Positions 1 to 7,743 of a DNA stretch of 15,015 nucleotides are shown here, in pieces (position 1 is the first letter of the stretch; every line of letters starts with the position of its first letter). The translations under genes were made by a program, and so were the position numbers. Under the pieces are notes generated by a model, which was not told where the DNA came from, did not search any database, and saw only the letters and a program-made list of their open reading frames with translations. Origin of the DNA: Thermodesulfovibrio sp. (GTDB taxonomy: Bacteria > Nitrospirota > Thermodesulfovibrionia > Thermodesulfovibrionales > Thermodesulfovibrionaceae); NCBI GenBank assembly GCA_026415995.1, contig JAOAGB010000065.1, positions 1-15,015 of the forward strand, in the 5' to 3' direction.

Positions 1-820
1 AGGCGACTTTCCACATAAGCCTGTTATTGCCTTTGAAATTCAGGACATGCCTCCAGAAGATTATCCAGAAGAGCTTGCCAAAGTTTATTCTTCGGTTTGG
101 CAAGACCCTCTTAGTTGGGCAAAATTTTGTGAAGCCCAAGGGGCTGATGCTATATGTATTAGACTTATGGGCACACATCCAGACAGTAGAGATACATCAG
201 CGGAAAAGGCTGCTGAAATTGTAAAAAAAGTTATATCAGAGATAGATTTACCAATTATAATATTAGGTAGTAATCATACTGAAAAGGATGCTGAGGTTAT
301 TCCACTTGTTGCAGATGTAACAAGAGGCTATAACTGTATTATAGGTAAGGCTCAAGAAGGCAACTATAAAACCATAGCAGCCTCTGCTATGGCTGGAGGA
401 CATAATCTAATAGCAATGTCTGAGCTTGATGTTAATTTGGCAAAACAGCTAAACATATTAATAACGCAGTTAGGTTTTCCTAAGGAAAAGCTAATAATTG
501 ATCCTATGTGTTCTGCCCTTGGATATGGCTTTGAATATACCTATTCTGTTATGGAAAGAATTCGTATAGCAGGACTTCTTCAGGGAGATGAGATGTTATG
601 CAGCCCTATGGTTGCAGATGTGGGTTTTTATGTTTGGAAAACAAAAGAGGCACAAGCAACTTATGAAGATAATCCCCAATGGGGTAATCTATATGAAAGA
701 GCTGTAATGTGGGAAGCAGTAACTGCTTGTTCTTTTCTATTAAGTGGTGCAGAGCTACTAATAATGAGACATCCGAAAGCCATTGAAGTTGTAAAAAATT
801 TTATTAATGATTTAATCTAA
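1..820 (+). CDS. cdhD: Acetyl-CoA decarbonylase/synthase complex delta subunit (corrinoid/Fe-S protein small subunit), 5' partial
   Basis: This is the C-terminal 272 residues of the small, TIM-barrel subunit of the corrinoid iron-sulfur protein of CODH/ACS. The reading frame is open to the window edge (first full codon at base 2), so roughly the first 40 residues lie outside; the family is usually a little over 300 residues. The visible protein begins GDFPHKPVIAFEIQDMPPED, and the stretches ADAICIRLMGTHPD, ILGSNHTEKD and IIDPMCSALGYGFEYTY are characteristic of this family. Together with the large subunit it carries the methyl group from methyltetrahydrofolate to acetyl-CoA synthase in the cytoplasm, in the Wood-Ljungdahl pathway (either direction). 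It is followed 24 bases later by selA on the same strand, in the same frame, suggesting one operon. The ATG at base 47 is internal, not the start. Identification is firm; direction of pathway use cannot be read here. Confidence 0.93.
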   Translation, partial: GDFPHKPVIAFEIQDMPPEDYPEELAKVYSSVWQDPLSWAKFCEAQGADAICIRLMGTHPDSRDTSAEKAAEIVKKVISEIDLPIIILGSNHTEKDAEVIPLVADVTRGYNCIIGKAQEGNYKTIAASAMAGGHNLIAMSELDVNLAKQLNILITQLGFPKEKLIIDPMCSALGYGFEYTYSVMERIRIAGLLQGDEMLCSPMVADVGFYVWKTKEAQATYEDNPQWGNLYERAVMWEAVTACSFLLSGAELLIMRHPKAIEVVKNFINDLI

Positions 821-831
821 GTCAAATATTT

Positions 832-847
832 AGGGGAGGAAAATCTG
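832..847 (+). promoter_or_regulatory. selA: Strong ribosome binding site in front of a CTG start codon (selA)
   Basis: The sequence AGGGGAGGA (832-840) is a strong Shine-Dalgarno, with its GGAGG core five bases before CTG at 845-847. The frame is open from the preceding TAA at 818-820, and no ATG, GTG or TTG occurs in it until TTG at 1133, well inside the conserved SelA domain. The SD spacing equals that of the ATG-started stress protein gene at 9900, which supports CTG as the real initiator. A sequencing error of ATG to CTG is the main alternative. Confidence 0.7.
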
Positions 848-2233
848 GATATAAAGTCAATTTTAAGAAAACTACCCTCCGTTGATAAAATACTAAAAAA
901 GGAAGAGATAAAAAAGTTATCCATAGAACATTCTCAATTTTTTATTCGTGAAGCTGTAAGAGAGAGTCTTTCTAAATTAAGAGAAACAATAAGAAAGGGA
1001 CAAATTGTTCATATTGATGAGAGAAATATTATAGATGAAGTAAAAAAACTTTTAAAAATCCAAGAAAAATACTCTTTACAGCCAATAATAAACGCCACAG
1101 GAATAGTTATTCATACAAATCTTGGCAGGTCTTTGCTACCTAAGGAAGCAATCGAACATATAGTAGATATTTCTTCCCATTATTCTAATCTGGAATATGA
1201 TTTAAGGGAAGGTAAAAGAGGTAAAAGATATGTGCACATTATTGATGCTGTGAAAAGGCTTATTAATGTCGAATCAGCATTGGTTGTAAATAATAATGCG
1301 GCAGCAGTATTTTTATGCCTAAATACCTTAGCAAAAGGTAAAGAAGTCATAGTATCTCGAGGTGAGTTAGTAGAGATAGGTGGTTCTTTTAGGATACCTG
1401 ATGTTATGTCAAGCTCTGGGGCAATACTAAGGGAAGTGGGCACAACAAATAAAACTCATCTGAACGATTATGAAAATGCGATAAATGAAAACACAGCCTT
1501 GCTTTTAAAGGTTCATCAATCTAATTTCAGAATTATAGGATTTACCAAGGAAACTTCCATAGAAGAGCTGGTGTCGATAGGCAGAAAAAAGGGAATTCCT
1601 GTTATGGTTGACTTGGGAAGTGGATGTTTTATTGACTTAAAAAAATATGGATTAACTAATGAACCAACAGTTCAAGAAGTTTTATCTGAAGGAGCAGATA
1701 TTGTTACCTTTAGTGGTGATAAACTCTTAGGTAGTGCTCAGGCAGGCTTCATACTTGGCAAATCGTATTTATTAGAAAAAATAGCCAAAAATCCTCTAAT
1801 GAGAGCATTTAGGGTTGATAAAATGACCTTAGCAGCATTAGAAGCAACACTTAGATTATATCTTGATGAGGAAGAGGCAATAAAAAAAATCCCTACTTTA
1901 AAAATGATAATGGAACACCCAGAAAGTATTAAAAAAAGAGCTTTAAAAATATCTCGATTATTGAAAAAAGAGGGAATTCTCACAAAGGTAAAAGAAGACC
2001 TTTCCATGCCCGGAGGAGGGTCTTTGCCAGAAGTTGGGGTAAAAACATATGTGGTTGCCTTAAATCCTCAAGTTATACCACAGGATTTTGCAAAAAAACT
2101 AAGATATGGCGAACCACCTGTTATTGTTAGGATAAAGGACGACTTAATACTATTTGATGTAAGAACAATTCAAGACTCTGAAATCCATTCTTTGATAAAG
2201 GCTGTTAAGGAGGCATTTTACAGTGACCATTAG
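845..2233 (+). CDS. selA: L-seryl-tRNA(Sec) selenium transferase (selenocysteine synthase)
   Basis: SelA is the PLP enzyme that converts seryl-tRNA(Sec) to selenocysteyl-tRNA(Sec) using selenophosphate, forming a large cytoplasmic ring in known examples. Starting from CTG 845 the product is 462 residues, essentially the length of E. coli SelA (463). The N-terminal part reads SILRKLPSVDKIL, the usual tRNA-contacting start of the family, followed by INATGIVIHTNLGRS near residue 82. The PLP lysine is K293 in SGDKLLGSAQAG (codon 1721-1723), matching E. coli K295. A start at TTG 1133 would remove about 96 conserved residues and is rejected. The gene overlaps dgt by 11 bases. Its presence implies selenoproteins such as formate dehydrogenase elsewhere in the genome; selB, selC and selD are not in the window. 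Function is firm; the start codon is the only uncertain point. Confidence 0.93.
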   Translation: MDIKSILRKLPSVDKILKKEEIKKLSIEHSQFFIREAVRESLSKLRETIRKGQIVHIDERNIIDEVKKLLKIQEKYSLQPIINATGIVIHTNLGRSLLPKEAIEHIVDISSHYSNLEYDLREGKRGKRYVHIIDAVKRLINVESALVVNNNAAAVFLCLNTLAKGKEVIVSRGELVEIGGSFRIPDVMSSSGAILREVGTTNKTHLNDYENAINENTALLLKVHQSNFRIIGFTKETSIEELVSIGRKKGIPVMVDLGSGCFIDLKKYGLTNEPTVQEVLSEGADIVTFSGDKLLGSAQAGFILGKSYLLEKIAKNPLMRAFRVDKMTLAALEATLRLYLDEEEAIKKIPTLKMIMEHPESIKKRALKISRLLKKEGILTKVKEDLSMPGGGSLPEVGVKTYVVALNPQVIPQDFAKKLRYGEPPVIVRIKDDLILFDVRTIQDSEIHSLIKAVKEAFYSDH

Positions 2234-3248
2234 AGAGGAATATGAGAAAATAGAGAGTAAATTACTTCATCACAAGGCGTGCCTAAGTAGTAAATCAAAA
2301 GGCAGATTGAAAGAGGAAACTGAGGATGAGATAAGAACAGCTTTTCAAAGAGACAGAGATCGAATCATTCATAGTAAAGCTTTTAGGAGATTGAAACATA
2401 AAACTCAAGTATTCTTTTCACCTCAAGGTGATCATTATAGAACAAGACTAACTCATGTACTTGAAGTAGCACAAATAGCTCGAACAATTTCAAGAGCATT
2501 AAGGCTTAATGAAGACCTTACCGAGGCAATAGCACTTGGCCATGATTTGGGGCATACACCTTTTGGGCATGCAGGAGAGGCTATATTAAGAGAAATTCAT
2601 CCCGGTGGTTTTGAGCATTATGAGCAAAGTCTAAGGGTAGTAGACATTCTTGAAAAAAATGGTGAAGGATTAAATCTTACCCATGAGGTCCGTGACGGTA
2701 TTTTAAAACATTCAAAAGGTAAAGAAGGTCAAATTCTAAGTGATGCTCCTGTTACTTTGGAGGGACAAGTAGTAAGAATTGCAGACATAATCGCCTATCT
2801 AAACCATGACCTTGATGATGCAATAAGAGCAGGAATTATTAAATTTAATGATATTCCAAACATTTTTATTAGAATTCTTGGTGATAGACATTCAAAAAGA
2901 ATAGATACTATGGTAAGAGATGTTATCTTTTCAACAATAAAAGTAGATTATGAAAAAATAAGGATGTCCGAAGAAATTGAAGAGACAACATATAAGCTTC
3001 GGGATTTTTTATTCGATAAAGTTTATTACAATGAGCTTGTAAAAAATGAATTTAAGAAGGCTAAATACATACTTCAATCTCTTTACAATTACTATTTTGA
3101 AAACCCCTATCTACTATTTGGTGATTTTGTGCCTTCCGAGGAGGAAATTCATAGATCAGTATGTGATTTTATTGCTGGTATGACTGACAGATATGCTTTA
3201 TATACCTTTGAAAAAATATTTATACCAAAAAGCTGGGTTATTTCATAG
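2223..3248 (+). CDS. dgt: Deoxyguanosinetriphosphate triphosphohydrolase-like HD protein (dNTPase)
   Basis: This 341-residue protein belongs to the dGTPase/dNTPase branch of the HD superfamily, which splits dNTPs into deoxynucleoside and triphosphate and helps balance nucleotide pools. The metal-site residues are visible: H78 in RTRLTHVLEV, H107-D108 in GHDLGHTPFGHAGE, and D188 in VVRIADIIAYLNHD. The N-terminal FQRDRDRIIHSKAFRRLKHKTQV is also typical. It starts with GTG at 2223, placed eight bases after AAGGAGG (2208-2214) inside the end of selA, so translation is probably coupled. It is at the short end of the family (E. coli Dgt is about 500 residues) and resembles the dGTPase-like proteins of Gram-positive bacteria and Thermus. 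Which dNTP is cleaved or acts as activator cannot be told. acpS follows after two bases. Confidence 0.92.
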   Translation: MTIREEYEKIESKLLHHKACLSSKSKGRLKEETEDEIRTAFQRDRDRIIHSKAFRRLKHKTQVFFSPQGDHYRTRLTHVLEVAQIARTISRALRLNEDLTEAIALGHDLGHTPFGHAGEAILREIHPGGFEHYEQSLRVVDILEKNGEGLNLTHEVRDGILKHSKGKEGQILSDAPVTLEGQVVRIADIIAYLNHDLDDAIRAGIIKFNDIPNIFIRILGDRHSKRIDTMVRDVIFSTIKVDYEKIRMSEEIEETTYKLRDFLFDKVYYNELVKNEFKKAKYILQSLYNYYFENPYLLFGDFVPSEEEIHRSVCDFIAGMTDRYALYTFEKIFIPKSWVIS

Positions 3249-3250
3249 GA

Positions 3251-3607
3251 ATGACAGAAGGTGTTGGTATAGATATTGTATCCAATGAAAGAATTAGAAA
3301 TCTCTATGAAAGGTTCGGAGAGAAATTTTTAAGAAAAATATTCACAGAAAACGAAATAAATTACTGTTTCAACTATTCTGACCCAATACCCCATCTTGCA
3401 GGAAGATTTGCAGCTAAAGAGGCTGTCATAAAGGCATTAGGAAAGCCAGAAGGATTAACTCTAAAAAATATAGAAATTATAAATAATAAAAAGGGCATGC
3501 CACAGGTTCTTTTAAGAAAAAGGCTGGATGAAAATTTTAATTTTTTAATAACCATATCACATGAAAAAACTCATACAGTAGCGTTTGCCATTTTAATGAG
3601 AACTTAA
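3251..3607 (+). CDS. acpS: Holo-[acyl-carrier-protein] synthase
   Basis: AcpS transfers 4'-phosphopantetheine from CoA to the serine of apo-ACP, activating it for fatty acid synthesis. The 118 residues match the family length. The Mg-binding aspartate is D8 in GVGIDIVSNERI, and the second conserved motif is GRFAAKEAVIKALG around residues 51-64 with E57. The final TISHEKTHTVAFAI is the usual C-terminal strand. It begins two bases after dgt with only AGGA directly adjacent, so it probably relies on translational coupling. Its TAA (3605-3607) overlaps the stop codon of the convergent tyrA (3604-3606), the shared sequence being TTAA. No terminator hairpin is visible at this junction. The identification is secure from both motifs. 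Confidence 0.95.
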   Translation: MTEGVGIDIVSNERIRNLYERFGEKFLRKIFTENEINYCFNYSDPIPHLAGRFAAKEAVIKALGKPEGLTLKNIEIINNKKGMPQVLLRKRLDENFNFLITISHEKTHTVAFAILMRT

Positions 3608-4461
3608 TCTATCTCTTCCCTAAGTTTTTTTGCTTTCATTATAAATTCAATGATTTTATTTTCCGAATAATCTTGAGATATTAATTGCTTAATTTCTTCA
3701 ATTTTGTCAATAAAAACAAACAGCATTTTTAGGATATTATCTCTATTCATTAAAAATATATCTTTCCATACATCGGGAGAGCTTTTAGCAATTCTTGTAG
3801 TATCTTTAAAACCTGAACCTGCATACTTTATTAAATTTTTATCTATCTCCTCTACTGTATTAACAAGACAAAAGGAGATTAGATGAGGAAGATGACTCAT
3901 TAATGCATATATTTTATCATGCTCCTCTGCACTCATATACTCCACGGAAGAGCCAAGCTTTTGCCACATTTTTGTAATTTTATCAAGGGCAGTTTTGTTT
4001 GTTTTTTCTGTAGGTGTAATAATTATCCTTGCACCTTTAAATAAATCTGACCTTGCATGCTCATAGCCTGTCTTGTCAGAGCCTGCTATTGGATGGGTTG
4101 CTACAAAGTGAACCTGTTTGGGCAAAATATTTTCCATTGTATCTACTACATATTTTTTTACGCTTCCCACATCTATAACTATACTGTCTACCTTTAAAAA
4201 AGGAGAAATCTCCTTGGCAATTTTCTCAAAAATTCCTAAGGGAGTTGCTAAAACTATAAGTTCTGATAAAGCAGCATCTTTCAATGAAATTGTAAAATCA
4301 TCTATTATGCCTAATTTTAAAGCTTCCTTAAGTCGTCCCTCATCCCTTCCGTAGCCTATTATACGGCTAACTATTTTCTTTTCCTTTAGAGCTAAAGCTA
4401 AGGAGCCTCCAATTAATCCTACGCCTATAATAGATACTGATTTAAATTCCTCTTCACTCAT
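3604..4461 (-). CDS. tyrA: Prephenate dehydrogenase
   Basis: TyrA oxidatively decarboxylates prephenate to 4-hydroxyphenylpyruvate with NAD(P)+, the tyrosine-specific step. The 285 residues contain an N-terminal Rossmann motif (GVGLIGGSL, residues 13-21), ATPLGIF near 73, VIDVGSVK near 95-102, the likely catalytic H123 in THPIAGSDKTGYEHA, and H190/H193 in SHLPHL of the helical C-terminal domain. No chorismate mutase or ACT domain is fused, so it is a monofunctional cytoplasmic dehydrogenase; the mutase is in pheA of the same operon. Its ATG shares one base with the TAA of aroF (TAATG arrangement), and only a weak AGGG lies upstream, so it is probably translated by coupling. It is the last gene of the minus-strand aromatic operon and ends tail to tail with acpS. 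Confidence 0.95.
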   Translation of the reverse strand: MSEEEFKSVSIIGVGLIGGSLALALKEKKIVSRIIGYGRDEGRLKEALKLGIIDDFTISLKDAALSELIVLATPLGIFEKIAKEISPFLKVDSIVIDVGSVKKYVVDTMENILPKQVHFVATHPIAGSDKTGYEHARSDLFKGARIIITPTEKTNKTALDKITKMWQKLGSSVEYMSAEEHDKIYALMSHLPHLISFCLVNTVEEIDKNLIKYAGSGFKDTTRIAKSSPDVWKDIFLMNRDNILKMLFVFIDKIEEIKQLISQDYSENKIIEFIMKAKKLREEID

Positions 4462-5486
4462 TAGACATCCCTACCAATAGCTTTAGCAACTGCTGCCACT
4501 TTTTTCATCATTTCATTAAACATCTGAGGAGTAAGAGATTGTTCTCCGTCAGATAAGGCTTCTTCAGGATTTGTATGGACTTCGATAAGTAACATATCTG
4601 CACCCGCTGCTACTGCTGCTACTGCCATAGGTTCAACAAGGTCTCTTTTTCCTACACCGTGGCTTGGGTCAACGGCAACAGGAAGATGACTGAGAGATTT
4701 AAGAAGAGGAACAGCACTAAGGTCAAGGGTATTCCTTGTAGCAGTTTCAAAGGTTCTGATTCCCCTCTCACAGAGAATCACCTTTTCATTTCCTCTTGAG
4801 AGCACATACTCTGCTGCCATTAAAAGCTCCTTTATTGTTGCAGACATACCTCTTTTAATTAGAACGGGTTTATCTACTGAGCCAACCTCCATGAGAAGTT
4901 TAAAATTTTGCATATTTCTTGTTCCAATTTGGAGTATGTCAACATAATCAATCATTACATCTATGTCTCTTGGGTCCATTATTTCGCTAATCACAGGAAG
5001 TCCTGTTCTTTCTTTCGCTTCTTTAAGATATTTAAGTCCTTCCACTCCAAGTCCTTGAAAAGAATAGGGAGACGTGCGAGGTTTAAATGCGCCACCTCTT
5101 AAAAATGAAGCTCCTGCAGCTTTTATTTTTTCAGCTATATCAAGAAGGGTAACTCGATTCTCAACGGCGCAAGGTCCTGCTGCTACGTGAACTGTTTTCC
5201 CTCCTATCTCAATGTCGTCTACCTTAATTATGGTGTCGGTTTTTTTGAAGTCTCTACTTGCTAATTTATAGGGCTTTAAAATTCTTACTACATCTTCAAC
5301 TCCTGGAATAGCTCGTATGGCATTTTCTTCGTCTTCTGTTACCTTTGAGGTATCACCTATTACTCCAATAATTGTTCTTTCTGTACCTTTTGAAACATGC
5401 GGTTTTAGTCCCTTTGCCTCAAGTTTTTTTACTATTTTTTCAATTTGTTCATCACTTGTCTCTGGTTTTAATACTATAATATCCAT
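4461..5486 (-). CDS. aroF: 3-deoxy-7-phosphoheptulonate (DAHP) synthase, type I-beta with N-terminal regulatory domain
   Basis: This enzyme condenses phosphoenolpyruvate and erythrose 4-phosphate to DAHP, the first step of the shikimate pathway. Residues 1 to about 70 form a ferredoxin-like (ACT-like) domain, as in Thermotoga maritima DAHP synthase, where it mediates feedback inhibition by tyrosine and phenylalanine. The catalytic barrel follows: C106 in AAGPCAVEN, GGAFKPRTSPYSFQG (132-145), KRGMSAT (211-217), H276 in VDPSHGVGKRD, E302 in LLIEVH and D313 in LSDGEQSL. These supply the metal and PEP sites. The start codon at 5484-5486 is preceded by an AGGAGGTT-type ribosome site (5493-5500) that overlaps the stop codon of hisC, so all four genes appear co-translated. 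Allosteric control by the pathway products is inferred from the domain alone. Confidence 0.95.
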   Translation of the reverse strand: MDIIVLKPETSDEQIEKIVKKLEAKGLKPHVSKGTERTIIGVIGDTSKVTEDEENAIRAIPGVEDVVRILKPYKLASRDFKKTDTIIKVDDIEIGGKTVHVAAGPCAVENRVTLLDIAEKIKAAGASFLRGGAFKPRTSPYSFQGLGVEGLKYLKEAKERTGLPVISEIMDPRDIDVMIDYVDILQIGTRNMQNFKLLMEVGSVDKPVLIKRGMSATIKELLMAAEYVLSRGNEKVILCERGIRTFETATRNTLDLSAVPLLKSLSHLPVAVDPSHGVGKRDLVEPMAVAAVAAGADMLLIEVHTNPEEALSDGEQSLTPQMFNEMMKKVAAVAKAIGRDV

Positions 5487-5498
5487 AATTTTAACCTC

Positions 5499-6608
5499 CT
5501 AAATATTTAAAGACTTCTTAAAACCTTCTATAAAGGCTTTATTCTCTTCTGGTAAACCTATAGTAACTCTTATTTCTCTTGGACCAACAGGTCTAATTAT
5601 TACTCCTTCCTTTAATAGAGACTCAAAAATCTCTTTTGATGATTTATCCTCAGGCAGAATTATATATATAAAATTTGTTTGAGTTGGAAGATATTTAATA
5701 TTTGGGATTTTATCTAATTCTTGATAAAGATATTTTTTACCCAATTCATTTATTTCGATAACCTTTTTTAAGTGTGTTTCGTCTTGTAAAGCAACCTCTG
5801 CTGCAATCTGGGCTATTGTATTTGTATTGAAGGGTTCTCTTATTCTGTTCATTTCTTTTATAATTTCGCTTTTAGCTATTCCATATCCTATTCTAAGGCT
5901 TGCCAGACCATATGCCTTTGAAAAAGTTCTAAGAATCAAAATATCTCTTCCTTCTTGAAAATATTTTATCGTATCAGGATAATCTAACTTATTAACATAC
6001 TCATAATAGGCTTCATCCATAACCAATAATATGCCATCGGGTAATTCTTTCATAAAACTCTCAAATTCCTCTTTATAATTCATTGTGCCTGTGGGATTAT
6101 TGGGGTTAGAGATGAAAATAATTTTGGTTTTGTCTGTAATCTCTTTAAGCATGCCTTCAAGATCATGTCTCCAGTCTTTAAGAGGCACTTCTTTTGCTGT
6201 TCCTCCTTGTGATATGACACTCATGGCATAGACTATGAATGATGGTTTAGCCATAATGGCTTCATCACCGGGTCCTAAAAATGTTTTCACAGCAATATCA
6301 ATGAGTTCATTTGAACCATTTCCGAGAATTAAATCATCATGAGAAATTGTAATACCTTGTTTTGAAAATTTTTCACAAAGTGCATTTTTAAGATAATAGC
6401 CACTTCCTTCAGGATATCTTGCAAGCTCTTCAGGATTAGAAATAAATTCTTTTATAGCCTCCACGACCTTTGGAGAAGGACCTAATGGATTTTCGTTTGA
6501 AGCAAGTTTAAAACATCTTTTGATTCCCAATTCTCGCTCCACTTCTTTGATGGGTTTTCCAGGAACATAGGGTTGAATTTTTTCCACATAGGGAAGGGGT
6601 TTAATCAT
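5499..6608 (-). CDS. hisC: Histidinol-phosphate / aromatic amino acid aminotransferase (HisC family)
   Basis: This is a 369-residue fold-type I PLP aminotransferase of the HisC family. The pattern includes LASNENPLGPSP (35-46), GNGSNELID (97-105), ISNPNNPTGT (166-175), MDEAYYEYV (197-205), the PLP lysine K231 in TFSKAYGLASLRIGYG, and a C-terminal REIRVTIG motif carrying the substrate carboxylate arginine. Family members transaminate histidinol phosphate, but many also accept phenylpyruvate and 4-hydroxyphenylpyruvate. Because it lies between pheA and aroF, 13 to 15 bases from each, I infer that its main job here is the last step of phenylalanine and tyrosine synthesis; it may serve both pathways if no other hisC exists in the genome. 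AAAGGAGGA (6617-6625) overlaps the pheA stop and precedes the start by eight bases. Confidence 0.93.
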   Translation of the reverse strand: MIKPLPYVEKIQPYVPGKPIKEVERELGIKRCFKLASNENPLGPSPKVVEAIKEFISNPEELARYPEGSGYYLKNALCEKFSKQGITISHDDLILGNGSNELIDIAVKTFLGPGDEAIMAKPSFIVYAMSVISQGGTAKEVPLKDWRHDLEGMLKEITDKTKIIFISNPNNPTGTMNYKEEFESFMKELPDGILLVMDEAYYEYVNKLDYPDTIKYFQEGRDILILRTFSKAYGLASLRIGYGIAKSEIIKEMNRIREPFNTNTIAQIAAEVALQDETHLKKVIEINELGKKYLYQELDKIPNIKYLPTQTNFIYIILPEDKSSKEIFESLLKEGVIIRPVGPREIRVTIGLPEENKAFIEGFKKSLNI

Positions 6609-6623
6609 GCTTTAAATCCTCCT

Positions 6624-7697
6624 TTATTCAAAAATTGGATATGAACCTAAATGGACAAGTTCTATACAATAATTCTGAACTTCGCTTAATGTACTTTTAA
6701 CTTTTTCATCTTCTATGTGTCCTATAAAGTCCACAAAGAATATGTATTCCCACTTTCTCATTTTCGCAGGTCTTGATTCTATCTTTGTTAAATTTATCCC
6801 AGCATCTTTGAAAGGTTTTAAAGCATTATAAAGGGCACCTGGTCTATCTTGAAGGGAAAACATTATGGAAGTTTTGTCAGAGCCTGTTTTACCTGGAAAA
6901 TGCTTGCCGAGGATGAAAAATCTTGTGTAGTTGTGCTTATAATCTTCAATGTGTTTTGCCACAAATTTAAGTCCATATAGATTTGCAGCAAACTCACTCG
7001 CTATTGCCGCTACTTCTTCATGTATAGATGCCTGTTTCGCTGCTTCAGCAGTGGAAGCTACATCATACAGTGGTATATTAGGTAAATTTTTATTTAACCA
7101 CTCTCTGCATTGTGCCTTTGCATGGGGATGGGAGTATATTTTTTTTATCTTTTTTTTATCGCCTGTAAGAGATAATAAATGGTGAGAAATGGGAATGATT
7201 ATTTCTCCGGCTATTTTGACTTCGTATTGCATAAACATGTCAAGAGTGAAAGTAACAGTACCTTCATTGGAGTTTTCTATAGGAACAACGCCAAATCTAC
7301 TAAGTCCCTTTTCAACGGATTCAAAAATGCTTTTTATATTGTCAAGAGGTTCTAACTGAGCAAAACTTCCGAAATACTTTATTGCTGCAAGGTGGGTAAA
7401 TGTGCCCTCAGGTCCCAAATAGGTAATTTTTTGAGATTCCTGTAAAGCTAATGTGGCTGAAAGAATTTCTCTGAAAAGACTTTTTATTGTATCATCAGGA
7501 AAAGGTCCTTTATTTATTTTTACAAGATTACTTATTAAGTTTTTCTCCCTCACAGGGTCATAAAAAAGAATACCTTTTTTTCTTTTTATCTCTCCTATCT
7601 TTAGGGCAAGCCCTGCTCTTTTATTTAGAAGTTCAAGAATTTGTCGGTCAATTCTATCGATTTCTTTTCTGAGTTTTTGAAGAGAGTCGTCTTCCAT
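6624..7697 (-). CDS. pheA: Bifunctional chorismate mutase / prephenate dehydratase (P-protein)
   Basis: PheA turns chorismate into prephenate and then phenylpyruvate. Three domains are visible in 357 residues: an AroQ-type mutase at 1-88 (R10, R27, K38, D47, R50 and E51 match the E. coli active site pattern), a dehydratase at about 91-265 (TYLGPEGTFTH, VVPIENSNEGTV and the TRF motif at 258-260), and an ACT domain from about 275 to the end with GALY (287-290) and ESRP (307-310), the phenylalanine-binding motifs. Feedback inhibition by phenylalanine is therefore expected. The mutase also supplies prephenate for TyrA. It is the first gene of the operon. No Shine-Dalgarno is visible before ATG 7697, in contrast to hisC and aroF, and a -10-like TAGAAT lies only five bases upstream, so the transcript may be leaderless. 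Confidence 0.95.
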   Translation of the reverse strand: MEDDSLQKLRKEIDRIDRQILELLNKRAGLALKIGEIKRKKGILFYDPVREKNLISNLVKINKGPFPDDTIKSLFREILSATLALQESQKITYLGPEGTFTHLAAIKYFGSFAQLEPLDNIKSIFESVEKGLSRFGVVPIENSNEGTVTFTLDMFMQYEVKIAGEIIIPISHHLLSLTGDKKKIKKIYSHPHAKAQCREWLNKNLPNIPLYDVASTAEAAKQASIHEEVAAIASEFAANLYGLKFVAKHIEDYKHNYTRFFILGKHFPGKTGSDKTSIMFSLQDRPGALYNALKPFKDAGINLTKIESRPAKMRKWEYIFFVDFIGHIEDEKVKSTLSEVQNYCIELVHLGSYPIFE

Positions 7698-7743
7698 TTT
7701 TTATTCTATCATAATAGGACTAAATTATGATAAAATTTAATGC
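7698..7743. promoter_or_regulatory. Divergent promoter region with a near-perfect inverted repeat
   Basis: The 46 bases between pheA (minus) and the decarboxylase gene (plus) contain ATTCTATCATAA (7703-7714) and TTATGATAAAAT (7725-7736), inverted repeats matching at 11 of 12 positions around a 10-base spacer. Each arm holds a -10-like element pointing outward: TAAAAT (7731-7736, plus) seven bases before ATG 7744, and TAGAAT (7708-7703, minus) five bases before ATG 7697. Neither gene has a Shine-Dalgarno, which fits leaderless transcripts in both directions. The repeat may also be an operator. No TTGACA-like -35 is seen; the bases at the expected position are ATCATA on both sides. Promoter activity is inference from sequence alone. 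Confidence 0.5.

Noticed and set aside
1123..1137. Sigma-54-like TGGCAG...TTGCT inside selA
   Set aside because: The GG-to-GC spacing is one base too short (nine instead of ten) and it lies inside conserved coding sequence.
1180..1443. Minus-strand open frames opposite selA (also 1738-2007)
   Set aside because: Shadows of a highly conserved plus-strand gene without ribosome sites or similarity.
7698..7743. Amino acid attenuator or T-box leader for pheA
   Set aside because: Only 46 bases separate the divergent genes and no leader peptide, T-box or terminator hairpin fits.
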